DNA of 64,000 bases, from contig JACCIC010000027.1 in assembly GCA_018907035.1 (NCBI GenBank), forward strand, positions 2,093,501 to 2,157,500, in the 5' to 3' direction. How positions within the stretch are numbered: position 1 is the first letter of the stretch; each line of letters begins with the position of its first letter. This document shows positions 22,597 to 34,759 of this stretch, piece by piece. Below the pieces are notes generated by a model. It was not told the DNA's origin. It made no database searches and saw only the letters and a list, made by a program, of their open reading frames with translations. A program made the translations under genes and the position numbers. The stretch comes from Sycobia sp. Sy_11 (Eukaryota > Arthropoda > Insecta > Hymenoptera > Epichrysomallidae).

Positions 22597-23504
22597 ATAA
22601 ATGAGACGAATGCGAAATTATAATTACATATTCTTTATAATGATGCTATAACAATATATTATTTACAATATTGAATATAATTTCAGTATATCATTTTTAG
22701 ATCCAAATATTTTAAGAATTTTTTAGATATTATTCAATATTTAATAAATTTCTTGTATTTTGTCTATTTCAGAACCAAAGTCTGATATTGGAAATATGCG
22801 TGTACTGTACTAATATTTACCATCCTGGAAGTCAATGGATATAAGATATGGCAAGCCTAATACCATATGTTTGAAAACAATTATTTTTACTCAAAGTTGC
22901 ATGCTGTCAAAAAGTAATGGATTTTTATCTTGTTATGACCACCTGCAAGACGATTAGCTGAGCTTCTAAATAATTTTAAAAAAGGATTCCTATTAAATTT
23001 ATTTCAACTCTAATCTACCACCTAGTTTTTGGTAGATTATAATATGAATTGGAAGAAAAAGATTGTAAATAGTCCATTTAGTAGAAAGTTTTAATTTTGC
23101 ACAAAAAAAAATATGACTTGATGACTTGATATAATGTATAACAATTGTCTGTATATATGTATAACAATTGTTCATTCAATAAATAAATAACATCAGTTAA
23201 TTGTATCAAGTATCGAATTTTCAACTATATGAAAGCATATTACTTTATTTTTGTTATAACAATGAAGTTATTAAAGCTTGTATAAGTATATAATACTGTT
23301 GTAATAAATATAAATTTTTTATAGTAATAGAATTGAACTAAGAGTCTTATATTAATTTTAACTATAATAAATTTGCCAATATTGAGTGCATAATTTTTTC
23401 TTTTGTTAACATTATCACTCTAGAATTTGATAAAAAAAAAACATTTTATTTAGTTCAATATATATAAATATATAATTTATTTACAATGTACTTAATGTAA
23501 AATA

Positions 23505-23568
<64 letters not shown>

Positions 23569-23572
23569 AATA

Positions 23573-23617
<45 letters not shown>

Positions 23618-23649
23618 ATATATAATAACAAGCAACTAATAAGGATCAT
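22597..23649. other. AT-rich spacer with long (TA)n tract
   Basis: No gene. Long TA-rich microsatellite tracts occupy about 23508-23615 and abut the 3' side of the copia B relic. Confidence 0.5.
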
Positions 23650-25690
23650 TCTTCACTTAATCTCTCTGGGTTTTACTTGGTGCCTACTGAGAACGTTGAG
23701 CAGATAAGAAATATCTGGTCTAGTTGAATTCGTTAAGTAAAGTAATGAACCTACAGCTTCTCTATACAGCGTATTCGGCATTTCCGAGCTTCTATCACCT
23801 ATTTCCTCTTTATTCTTTCTATTTACATCGGTTTCGTCATTAGATGTGATCGGTGTACCTACCGGTCTGGTTGTTTCGAACCCGAATCTCCTAAGTATAC
23901 AATCTATGATTTTCATTTGTGATAATTTCATGAACCGATTATCCCTATCACGTTAGATGTTGGTGCCTATAAATTCCGTAGGTTTATCAGAAACTTTAAC
24001 GTTGAACTCTCTACTCAAGTTCTGTATTATTCTAGATATTTCGTTGTCGTAGTTATCCATGATTAAGATATCGTCGACATACCATAACATTACTTGTAGA
24101 GCGTTCATTTGTATTTAGGAACAAGCACGGATCTAAATCGCAGTTTACGAAACTGTATTTGTTTGCGATTTCCGTGCATTTAATGTTCCACTTTTTCGAC
24201 CTAATCTTAAGACCGTATAAAGATCGTCTTAGTTTGAGTATATTATTCTGTATGCAATTCGGACAGTCAGTTAGTCCATCAGGCAACTTTAAATATATGT
24301 CGTCTTCGATATGTCTGTACAAGAACGCTGTTTCTACATTTAGTTCTTTAATGTTTAAATTAAATTTATTAGCTATTACTAGTGGTAGCATCATGCGCTC
24401 TCAAAACCGATGCACATGTTTCTCATATATCGTAATCGTTCGTCTCCTTGTACCCTCGAATTACTAACCTGGTTTTAGATACTGTTTTCCCTTGGCTTGT
24501 GATTTTTCATTTAAACACCTAGTGTGAGTCTGAAATATTTGGTTTAGATTGTTCTCTATACATTCTACCTTTTGTTATTTCTGTAAAAAAGTCTTCATTT
24601 ATCAAAGAGTTGATTTCTTGTTGTATAGCCTGTTTCGAGAATTTATGTTCCGGTGTGTTGATCGCTTCCCTATATGTTTGCGGGTCTTTGTTGATTTTAG
24701 CTAATGGCGCGTGATATTTAATGTCTGTTTCTCTATTACTGTTCTCTGTGTCTTGTGAATACGTAATATAACTCTCTAGTCTTTTCGGTTTGCTGAGTGT
24801 TAATCTTGATTCTATTTGGTTATTCGGCTTGTTATATTCAACTTTCATATCTACTGTAGTCGGCTTGATTTTATTTCATAGTTAATAATGATTTTTGTAA
24901 ACCTGACTTTCAATGAATCTAACGTCTCTGGACTCGAATATTTTCTTATCTTTCGATACATATATTTTATATCTGTTGTTTCCTTATTCGAATCAAAATC
25001 TCCTAATGCTTTTTGCTTCGAATTGAGATTCTCCCCCTCTTTATCTCCTAAATATAGCTACAAAACCGAACCTTTTCCATTTTTGAATATCTATTTTAAA
25101 TCGATTAGATAATAATTTTAGGGGTATGTTATAATTGACAGATTTGTGTGGGGTTCTATGGTATATATAGTTCGCAGCATTGACTGTGAGATCCCAGCAT
25201 GTGCGTGCCCTGCCTGAATCATAAATTATTGTTCTTACGCTGTTTTCTGTTGTACGGTTAGACCCTTCCGCGACTGCGTTGTATTCGGACGTGTCAGGAC
25301 ACGCGAGCTGAAGCTCAGCTCCTAACTTATTTAGTACTTTTTTAGTATCTGCTCAGCTGCTTTAATTCAGTACCTTTATCGCACCTAAGAAAGCACACGT
25401 TTTCGTCTTTGCCGAAAATATTTCTCAGACTCATAACTCCTGTTTCTAAATATTCGGAAGTATCACTTTTATGTCGCATCGGATAAGCTAGTGCTATTCT
25501 GCTAGAATCATTTATTAGTGTAAGTATGAATTTACAGCCTGCAGGATACGATGAAGAATTAATCGGCTCCATTGTAGCTGCTTACAGTATCTGTAATGAT
25601 TTTTCTGCCCGTTGCCTAGTTGTAGTAAAAGGCAGCCAAGTGCTTTTACTAATTATTGATGTCTCACACACCGACACTTCGCGCAGATCA
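23650..25690 (-). pseudogene. Copia pol relic: integrase and reverse transcriptase (copia B)
   Basis: The minus strand gives, in copia order, a GAG-pre-integrase piece (STWLPFTTTRQRAEKSLQIL) and the integrase core start (INSSSYPAGCKFILTLINDS...HKSDTSEYLETG...LRCDKGTE). A long deletion follows. The RT lead-in (DPQTYREAINTPEHKFSKQA) and RT core (LNVETAFLYRHIEDDIYLKL, LKLRRSLYGLKIRSKKWN) come next. The YVDD region is frameshifted near 24080 (MVCRRYLNHG in place of WYVDDILIMD). Last is the RT end (FGFETTRPVGTPITS, then LYREAVGSLLYLTNSTRPDI and LNVLSRHQVK). RNase H and LTRs are missing. In-frame stops and frameshifts show that it is dead. Confidence 0.9.
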
Positions 25691-25997
25691 CTCTTTTCGG
25701 ATATCCGGGTGGTGATTGAAGATTAAGTGACCAAACTGCCCACAAGAATAAAATCTCGTCTCCTCATTAATATTGCCGCGAATTTCGCCTTTGTTACATC
25801 TTAGCATTCTCATTGTATCATATCTTTTGGGTTCTGAACGCATCCGTGTAAAGGGCGAAGACGTTCGAACCTTACTTGCTATCGGAGAGCTCATAGGATC
25901 ATCTCTTTACAGCTTCAACCTGTAATATTAAATGTTTTAGTTTTTTAATTCCATTTCTACTCCGACCATGCCTTCATGCAAACAATCAGCCAATATA
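25691..25997 (-). pseudogene. Copia gag relic, zinc-knuckle part (copia B)
   Basis: Minus strand: a serine/arginine-rich stretch followed by FYSCGQFGHLIFNHHPDIRK (about 25750-25695). This is a CCHC zinc knuckle at the gag C-terminus that has lost its first and last Cys spacing (F/Y-S-C...H...H). It is followed directly by the GAG-pre-integrase segment, so the protease is deleted. The upstream side is cut at the mariner at 25998; the rest of gag resumes at 27162. Confidence 0.65.
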
Positions 25998-27161
25998 CGA
26001 GGGCAGGTCAATAAGTCTTTCGCAACAGATAGAAAAACAATTTTTTTTAGGTAAATTTTTCAACATAATCTCCTTCTAGTTCAATACACTTTGACAGATG
26101 TATCTTCAATTTTTTTAAGCCTTCAGAATAGTATGATTGTTGTAGTTCCTCAAAATAAGCTTTTGTGTGAGCAATGACCTCCTCATTTGCGTAAACTGTT
26201 GTCCGCTGAGCCATTTTTTTAAATTTGGAAATAGGAAGAAGTCACTCGGAGTCAGAACTGGTGAGTACCGTGGATGGTCTATCAATTCAAACTTCAATTC
26301 CTGAATTTTAGCTATCGAGACTGCGCACGTATGCACTAGTGCATTATTCTGGACAAAGAGGACTTTTTTTCTTCAAATGAGGACGATTTTCTTTTATTTT
26401 CTTATGCAGCTGACTTAATAATGACGCAAAATACTTTCCAGTAATCGTCTGTACCTTTTCCAAATAGTCAATAATGATAATACCACGTTCATTCCAAAAC
26501 AAAGAAGATATTATCTTTCCAACTGATTTCACCGTCTTGGTCATCTTTGGAGTCCAGTAGCCTTTAATAATTCATTGTTTAGACTGTTCTTTCATCTCGG
26601 AACTGTAGTTGTGTATCCATGTTTTATGTAGAGTGATTCATCTACGCAGGATCTCATCTATATTGCGACGCATGCGCTCCAAAAGAGCCTTAGAAGAGCC
26701 CACGCGGTTGCATTTGTTCTGAGCTGAGAGCAAACGCGGCAGCCATCTCGCAGATATTTTTTTCATAGCCAACTTATCGTCAAAAATTCAAACGACAATA
26801 CCTTTTGAAACATTTGTGGCCTTAACTATTTCGTGCAATTTTATTCTTCGGTTAGTTAATACCATATCGTAGATGTTTTCGATCATTTTCAGGGTACTCA
26901 CGTCTTTAGGACATCCAGAATAATGTTCATCTTCTCTTAATGCACGACCACATTTAAATTTATTTTTCCAATTGTAAACTGTTGCAAAAACAGGGTCAGA
27001 CTTGCCAAAAGTTATTTACTTGAACTGATGATAAAAACGAAACCATTAGATGAATATGGCTGCTAGGTACCTAGTGAGGAATTATGCTTACTAGAAATAG
27101 ACTATTTGCGATGCTACGAGTGCCATCTTTTAGACTGTCTAAGGACTTATTGACCTCGAGG
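25998..27161 (-). mobile_element. mariner-type DNA transposon, family A copy 2, nested in copia B
   Basis: CGAGGGCAGGTCAATAAGTC begins at 25998 and the other end reads AAGGACTTATTGACCTCGAG to 27161. TA lies on both sides (25996-25997, 27162-27163). The 1164-bp length is normal for mariner. Minus-strand fragments cover the transposase from the N-terminus (27000-26700) through a first catalytic Asp region (VDESLYIKHGYTT, about 26640) and LFWNERGIIIIDYLEKVQTI. The second motif reads FVQNNALVHT, with Asn at the usual catalytic Asp, and the third is HPRYSPVLTPSDFFLF. Multiple frameshifts and stops make it inactive. Copia gag continues on both sides in the same orientation, so this copy inserted after the copia. 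Confidence 0.9.
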
Positions 27162-27765
27162 TAACGAACGTGCTACTGTATTGTAAAATTTGTCCCGTCT
27201 TTTGTCATCCGATAATTTATTCGATCTCGATTTGGTTTCAAACTCGCGGACTTTATCCTCAAACCGATTTAAAATTCGACTGCCTTCTCTTTACTCTGTA
27301 TGTATTTGAGTTTATATAATGCTTTTCTGGCAGCTACTCACGTGACTCTAGTTTGTAACCTCTTATACTCTTGACGTTTCTCAATAATTTTCTTAGGTGA
27401 TTTTATCCCCACTGTTCGCTGATAATAGATAACATCAATATAATTGATTATGATCGTTTAATTTTCGTTCTGAATAATTAAATATTTCTGTCGCATTGAC
27501 TCGATTACACAGTTCAATCGGTTCGTCTTCAATTCTGTCATGAAATATTCTTTGAATATGTCAAACCACATTTCTTCCGTTAGTTTGTATTTTCTCGACG
27601 CCCCGTTCTGCTTGTTAATCGCGTTCTCTAAGCGTTCAGCTAATAGATCAATCTTACGTGATTTAACATTTTCTTTAAGTTTACTTTCAACTAGTTTATT
27701 TATAGCCTGCTGAATAAATTCAGCGATCTGTTTGTCATCGCGTTTCCACTGTTCATTGAGGTGTC
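27162..27765 (-). pseudogene. Copia gag relic, N-terminal part (copia B)
   Basis: Minus strand from 27765: HLNEQWKRDDKQIAEFIQQA, KLTEEMWFDIFKEYFMTELK, then after frameshifts SPKKIIEKRQEYKRLQTRVT, AARKALYKLKYIQSKEKAVE and KSRSNKLSDDKRRDKF up to the mariner boundary. I read this as the N-terminal two-thirds of a copia gag because of position, orientation and the zinc knuckle that follows beyond the mariner. It starts abruptly at the Penelope fragment, so the 5' LTR and leader are gone. Confidence 0.65.
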
Positions 27766-27774
27766 ATTGACAGA

Positions 27775-28190
27775 GTAATTAAATTGTCACATAAAGATTT
27801 TAGACAAAATAATTTATAGATAGTAAGAGAGACTTTCATTAATAATGGCTATCCAATTCAATTTATTAATAGATTAATTGCTGAGAGATTGTTTGACATT
27901 TATAATACCGAAAATAGACACAGTGCAGGAATTGATGTTAACGGAGGCAAAATTATTGTCTTACCATATGTTCGAGGATTATCTGAAAGAATAAAAAGAA
28001 ATTTTCGGAAATATAACATTCAAATTTTCCTTAAAAATAGCAATAATTTGAGTAGATTGTTTAATAATTGCAAAGATAAGGATGATTTATGCTTAAAATC
28101 AGGAGTTGTTTACAAGATTAATTGCATGGATTGTGATAAATACTATATTGGACAAACAGGTAGAGATTTAAAAAAGAGAATTTATAATTA
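27775..28190 (+). mobile_element. Penelope-like element fragment, linker and start of GIY-YIG
   Basis: A plus-strand frame starts near 27775 (NNGYPIQFINRLIAERLFDI), continues LPYVRGLSERIKRNFRKYNI, and reaches the GIY-YIG motif VVYKINCMDCDKYYIGQTGR at about 28105-28165, stopping at 28190. This is the segment between RT and nuclease plus the first half of the nuclease. It is much less decayed than the copy at 19166-20640 and comes from a related but different family. Both ends are truncated; its left edge abuts the copia gag relic. Confidence 0.85.
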
Positions 28191-30074
28191 AAATGATAAA
28201 TTAGTGCGCGTATATAATCATTCTCCCGCGTTGGTGGTTGATGTTGACGATGATGTTTTTACGATAGATCTATAGTTCACTCAGAACTTGCCTTACTAAA
28301 GAATTATTTAGCACTGCGAATCTAACTGCTCTACATGTTCTGCTCTTAATGCCCCCCTCGCATCCTGATCGCTCAATAAACTTTAATTTATATTTTAAGT
28401 GCGCACTATGTCCGCTTTGCTGCTTATAAAAAATCTCACCTCAACAACTTACAGGTATGTACCAAACCTATTGCAACGCGCGACCTTGGGGAACGGCTAT
28501 ATACCACCAAATCACCAGAGAACCCACCAAGGAGTATTGGCAACCCCTCTGGTTAGAGGACGGTGTTATGAAGTCATTGTGTCGTTGTACGACAACTAAG
28601 TTCGCCAATCATGTGTACCAAGAGTAAGTACACGCCTCGAATTCTGACTCGACTTTGATCTCGTAACATCAACCGCCATCGTTTGCGCCGATGGAATAAA
28701 GACGCAATCCCCACCAGATTCTTAGAAAGCTACAGCTCCGACACGCATATTCCTGTCTCTCCTCGGTTGCAACAATCCGAGGATCAATTCGAGATCGTCA
28801 TCACGAATCGGATACCTGATTCAATCAGTCTAGCTATTCTAACATCATAAAGCTAATAAATTATACGGCATGAGCACGCATGCTCGAGTATGAACTTATA
28901 TATAGGCGCAATCCGCATATTGCTTACCGCTATACGCATAAATGAAGCTCTTAGGTGCATGCAGTTGTGCAAACGCACCAGCATAGATGCGCACGGGCGT
29001 GCACACGCATATACAAATTTTCATTTTAAAGTGCTTCGATTGTGGTTGTTCACCTTCAACATTCTACGAAACATTTCCATAGCAGAATACAAAGCTTTTC
29101 GTCACAATTCTTATTAACATAGTTAACTATATAAAATAACTAGCTAACTAAAAATTAAATTGCATTATATCCAAAGAAAGATCAGTGGGTTGCAGAGAGC
29201 TCCTATTGGTGAAGTTACGCAATGTATATTCGCACGTACGCGATTCATTTTTGCTCTAGTGCGCACCACTCGCGCGTAGTTCATTTCATCGCTGGCTGTG
29301 GTGTCGTTCACATAAATTCATCGCGTCTGGTTAGCGGTACACGCAACCATCTTTCTCGCACACTCGGACCTTCCTCTCTCTCGCTCTCTCTCTCTCTGTC
29401 TCTCTGTATGCGTGACTATACGGCGCAGCCCACATGCATAGTGTAGGCCGCACGAGTTAGTGCGTTTTAACTAACTCTTATACCATGCTCACATAGATTC
29501 ACTGGTCCGAGCGTAGCTCTACTTAATACAAGGGCCTGCGTGTGTATGCACGGACACACATATATGCACGCACTCTTCTCAATATTAGTCTATCCATTTA
29601 GCCTCATTGTACGATTTCGGACGTCTTCGCTTTACTATCTCCACGGCTATTCGCGCACGCGTTCATTATTTATTATTAATAATCTAAATCGTTTATTTGT
29701 TTTCCAATAAATAAATACGCTTTGATTAACAAACAATTACTTAAACAATTAGTCAATCGAACACGACTTACTAAATGTAATCAAGTTTTCCGAGTCAATT
29801 TAACAATCACTATACAACAATTATTTAAATAATCACAATTTTCAATTGTTAAATAACAATTAATTACTTGAATAATTTATTCGGCCTGGAAATTCTATAA
29901 TAATAATTTAGGCGAAGCTCAATTATTATTAATTGACTAATTTAAATATTTAATAAATAATAATTGTTTATTGCAAAATTACATTTTCTGTACTCTATTA
30001 ATTAGTTTAATTAAAATTCAATCAACAAACAATTACTTTGTTAATAATTTAGCATGTACATAACCGCCTAATAT

Positions 30075-30078
<4 letters not shown>
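28191..30078. other. Spacer of mixed composition, no gene recognised
   Basis: 28200-28870 and 29160-29660 are less AT-rich than their surroundings. Short ORFs (28399-28599, 28890-29117, 29222-29446) have no recognisable domain. A (CT)n run lies at about 29374-29406. From 29660 to 30060 the sequence is AT-rich with repeated ATTAATTA-type words. Confidence 0.35.

Positions 30079-30142
<64 letters not shown>
30079..30142. repeat. (TA)n microsatellite
   Basis: Long TA run directly to the left of the palindromic element. Confidence 0.95.
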
Positions 30143-30146
<4 letters not shown>

Positions 30147-30202
30147 GTGACCGATTTTAATCGGCGCAGCTGGATTACTCGCAACCTAAGCCAGATCGGG
30201 CA

Positions 30203-30811
30203 AAGTGGTTCTGACAAAAGTTGTACAGGGCAAACGGGGTAACGTAATAGAGCTAAACTTTGTGACCTTGAACATGCCCTTCAAAGTTATTTTAAGGTCA
30301 AAGTGATTTTTCAAATGGAAACATGTATTTTTGACCTCGGAATCGGAAGCAGCGCGAAATTTTACGTTTCAAATCATATCGAGAAAATTTTTTTCAAGGT
30401 CATTTCAAGGGCAAATCAGACAGGCTAATCAACCTTAACACTGATGTACCACATCCCCACATACCCTTAGAAACCTTATACAAAAATTGCTTGCTTGGGG
30501 GTATATTTACAAATTTTGTTAGGGTATGTGGTGATGCGGTACATCAGTGTTAAGTTTGGTTAGCCTGTCTGTAATTAAGGTATCAATGATTTTTCATCCC
30601 GAGTTTGACCTTGATTTGACCTTGAAAAAAATTTTCTGAATATAAGTTTAAACGTCAAATTTCCCGCTGTAAGGGGTCAAAAATAGGTTTTCCCATTTTA
30701 AGAAATCACTTTGACCTTGAAATAACCTTGAAGGTCAAGTTTTCAAGGTCAAAAGCTTCAGCCGTATTGTGTTCACCCTTTTGCCTACTAGAACTTTTGT
30801 TAGAACCACTT
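30203..30811. mobile_element. Palindromic fold-back (MITE-like) element with nine AGGTCA half-sites
   Basis: Two long arms (about 30203-30478 and 30517-30811) are imperfect reverse complements. The outer ends read AAGTGGTTCTGACAAAAGTT and, inverted, AAGTGGTTCTAACAAAAGTT. The inner parts share CTTAACACTGATGTACC. The spacer of about 40 bp is itself partly palindromic. The arms carry nine AGGTCA hexamers (either strand) between 30263 and 30751. Six are in the extended form TCAAGGTCA, at 30263, 30394, 30606, 30617, 30712 and 30743. No coding capacity. About 60 bp to the left (30143-30202) may belong to the element but are not mirrored on the right. Superfamily unknown. Confidence 0.75.
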
Positions 30812-31768
30812 GTATTCTCACATACACATCTCTCTTTCTTTACGCTGCGTGCTTATATCTGAGCGTTTCTTTGTCCGCCCCATGAACGCGGTAGGCAACT
30901 TTCTCTTTTCATACACATACATACACATACACATCAATCTATCTAAACTTCTATCACTACATTACACTGTGTGTTCATACAGCTACTTAATCAGTGATTT
31001 CATTGTAAAACTAGATATTCTTCAATGTTTAATAGAATTTATTAACATTTTAAATAATATTAAAATTTTTCCTACTTGTACATATACGTATATGGGGATA
31101 CGTACACATACGGCGGAATGTAATCAAGTCAAAATTTGCTTTTATTAGGTACATAATAAGTACCTAGGCACTAGCATTTATCTGATTTGAATTGTGTATG
31201 TGTTGATACGGCTCGTGAGTAATATGTATGTATAGACAAGTATACATACTATATGCGAAGCATCTAGCTGTCACACGGACTATGCATATGCGCGCACGAC
31301 AGATATAGCTATTCTTATCTAAATCTTATCTATATCATTTATCTATGCTTACTTATTTCACGCGCACTATACATATAGCTATGCTTCTCCCTGTACGCAG
31401 TCTCATACACTCAGTGTACAGCAGACTCTATAGCATTTTCACTTATTCTCACCCACTCTGCGCGCCGCAACTGTGCGCACGTGTACAAACGCGTGGTCGC
31501 GCTCGTCACCTGACCCCGTTCTCGTTACTGCTAACTTGCCTTACATCTCATTTGAGTTAATTAATTAAGTGACACTACACTACACTTAAATTACGGTGAA
31601 CAGACCATATATCACTCCGGCAGTTGTAAATTTAACGCGTCGAAATTTGTTCTCTTCAGCTAGAAAAGTTCAAAAGAAAACTACTCGTTCAATCTGAAAA
31701 GCGCGACTAAAAATCTCACGTGCATTTAGAATTTCGCAAAAATTGAAATTCGTGAAAATCAACTGAAA

Positions 31769-31820
<52 letters not shown>

Positions 31821-31882
31821 AGTAGTTGAAACGTGCTGCGCCCAATAATCTGTTAGGATAAAGGATATTAGCAGAGTAATAA

Positions 31883-31937
<55 letters not shown>

Positions 31938-32349
31938 AATATAGTAAAAACTCTTTATTTGATACGTCTATATCGTACGAGCTTACGGAACGAACTGGCA
32001 CGTCGCGAGGTGGCGTAGAACGGCCGAGCGGCCGAGCGGTGAGCTCTTCACACACATGCATATACATTGACGTAGCTTCGACGAAGTGCATCGCGCTAAT
32101 ATCCCTTTAGTCCTACAATTACTAACAATAAAATGTCAATTGATCGTCAATTAACAAAATTTTACAAAGTAATAAATAATAAATATAATAATATTGAAGT
32201 AATATTAAATACAATAAATAATGTAAATATAATATTATAATTATTAGAAAAATTAAAAATATCATAAATACGGCAGAGAGATGTATATTAAATCGACAAA
32301 GATGATTATACAGTATCCGGTATATTACACGGTATATACAATTTCCATG
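30812..32349. other. AT-rich spacer with two (TA)n tracts
   Basis: No gene recognised. TA microsatellites lie at about 31773-31817 and 31888-31931. A GC-richer patch at 31960-32100 contains a minus-strand AATAAA (about 31958-31953) and may be an LTR remnant, but its ends are not defined. Confidence 0.4.
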
Positions 32350-34440
32350 CACAATCGACGCAAACCCGCCGAGCAAGTTGCTACATCAGCTGCCACACCG
32401 TTAGCTCAAGAAGTTAATCGGAACAGAGTCGAAAGGCCTAGCAGAATAGCCACCAATCCACAGATGCAAAATCTGATTGATTTCAGTTTGATGGAAATGG
32501 ATATGCATTAAATACTCGCCTTTCATGGATTTGGCACTAGACTCGTCACGGGAAAAATTGAGCCGATAGTAGGCGAGGGGGCCCTTCCGTTTGCAATTGC
32601 AGGCGTCGAAATGGAGTTCGACGTAATCATAATTCCCGATTCGGAAAATGACTCTCTGCTCGGTACGGATTTTTATCGCACATTCAATGCGCAGAACAAG
32701 GCATAACAGTAATTAACAGGCAGTAAAGCAAATTCAGACTCACAGAAGTGCAGTTTCTTACCGTCCTCATGGATCGCGATGGTTTCGACCTAATCCGGAT
32801 ATGACTGCACCAATCTTAATTCACGCCGTACCAAAGAAATGTAGCAGCTCCGTAGGTTTTTAGGCCTTGCGTCTTTGTACTGCAAATTCTCTTAGCACTT
32901 TGCACCGCTTGTAGAGCTTCTGGCCAACTGACAAAGAAGAATATTAAGTATCATTGGGGAGAAGACCAACAGCAAGCCTTTGAACAAGTCCGAGAGCTCG
33001 TTGCACCTGTACCAATTTTCTCTTGACCACCGTTTGGAATTTTCTTTTGATCGTCATACAAATGAAAACCAGCGACTGAGGACTAGGTGCAGTGCTCACG
33101 TAAACAGTTTATGGCGTGGAGCGCGTGCTTTCCTACACTAGTCGCATAATGACTGTGGCTGAGCATAATTATTCGGTCACCGAACGTGAGTACCACGCCG
33201 TACTATGGGCTTTACGTAAATTTTGCCCGTACGTCAGGTGATAACGGATCACAGCAGCCTTCGTTGTTGACAGACTCGCCTGTTGGATCTTTGAACTACA
33301 AGCATACGACTGAAGTCACCCACCGGAATGTACCTTGAATTACGTACCAGACGCTCTCTCTCGTTTGTACAAAGACAAGCCAACCTACGACGTTGCCTCT
33401 CTCGGCGTCACCGATTTACAAGATTCCTGGTATCTGCGCCTTCGTAAGAAAGTGGTGAGCGGTCCAACCGACCATCCATGGCGGAAAGTCGTAGGAGTAC
33501 GACTGTACTATTATCATCCTGATCCTGCGATTGAAGATCTAGTAGATGACCAGGATGCGTGGAAGCTAGTTGTGCCATGAGGAGCCCATAGCTAGCCATT
33601 TCGAACGCCATAAGACATATGACCGTATTGCAACATCATACTATTGACCCTCGTTGCATAAATATGTGATACAATTTGTCGGTGACTGCACCGTGTGCCA
33701 ACAATGTAAGGTACAGCAAGTTACACCAGCAGGCCTGATAGGCCATCGAACGGTCACCCGCCCTTGGGCAGTAGTAGCTGGAGACGTGATAGATCTATTT
33801 CCACCATCTACCCAAGGATAAGAGTACTTATTCGTCTTCATGTATCTATTCAGTCGCTGGGTAGAATGTATCCCCATCCGAAAGGCGAATGCGCTAATAA
33901 TTCGCCCCGAGTTAAAGGATCGCGTATTTTTACGTTTGGACAACTTCCTCTTGGAGTGTGGGGTAGTCCATTCAACGATACCTGCTTAGCACGCTCAAGC
34001 CAATCCAGTAGATAGGGTCAATCGGACCCTCAAGACCGCGATAATCGTCTTCATTGAGGAGTCTCATAGCTCTCGGGATGCACACATCACCGAGCTAATG
34101 TTGGCCTAGTATACATCTGTACAAGACTCCAGTGGCGTAAGTCTAGCCTTCCTCAACACGGTTCGTCACTCCTTAGCTCCTAGTATGTATCATCGCCAGG
34201 AAGAGCAACGCACACCTTTAGCGCAAGCTGAGACTGCTCTACAGTACTGGCACGAACGCATGGAAAAGTTACCTGATCTTCAAAGGCAGTGTTTGTCTAA
34301 AGGATTGTTTCTATTGATTCTCTAAGTATAATCTCTATTAATTCTCTAAAGGCAGCGGAAAAATCTCAGCAAGCACAGGCAAAGCAAGCTCGCTACTATA
34401 ATGCGAGACGTCGTATAAATGATGAAGAATTGTGATGTCT
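32350..34440 (+). pseudogene. Ty3/gypsy pol relic: protease end, RT thumb, RNase H, integrase
   Basis: Plus-strand fragments follow pol order. Protease C-terminus: GVEMEFDVIIIPDSENDSLL, then GTDFYRTF (about 32610-32690). The RT palm is missing, and RT thumb/connection follows (LRRFLGLASLYCKF, then GEDQQQAFEQVRELVAP). RNase H: NYSVTEREYHAVLWALRKFC (about 33170-33230), and the post-RNase H block LNYVPDALSRLYKDKPTYDV. Integrase has zinc-binding residues around HRVPT/CTVCQQCK, then the core start WAVVAGDVIDLFPPSTQG and YLFVFMYLFSRWVECIP. A final Gln/Ala-rich tail (KAAEKSQQAQAKQARYYNAR) ends near 34430. Many stops and frameshifts; no LTRs could be paired. Confidence 0.85.
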
Positions 34441-34454
34441 AAACTGTTATAATC

Positions 34455-34456
<2 letters not shown>

Positions 34457-34498
<42 letters not shown>
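34457..34498. repeat. (TA)n microsatellite
   Basis: TA run between the two oppositely oriented gypsy relics. Confidence 0.95.
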
Positions 34499-34499
<1 letters not shown>

Positions 34500-34759
34500 T
34501 CTTTTGATTTTACCATATGATAGACAGACTAATAAAATTGCGTTAACAAGTAATTTCTTAACTTCGTTAAATGTTTTCTGCTCGATTTGACCCTAATTCT
34601 ATTATTCTTTTTTCTTATGAAGCTTTTCCAATGGGCCAATGATGTTTGAAATATCTTTCAAAATCCATCGGTACCATACAATTAATTAATTTATTAAATT
34701 ACATAATTTATGTATCTATATAAATTACTGTATTCCTTTAATCATGTCTGAATCGGTTT

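Noticed and set aside
31620..31700. Similarity between 31630-31660 and 54495-54520 (CTCTTCAGCTAGAAAA)
   Set aside because: Only a short word is shared and the flanks do not align, so chance is likely.
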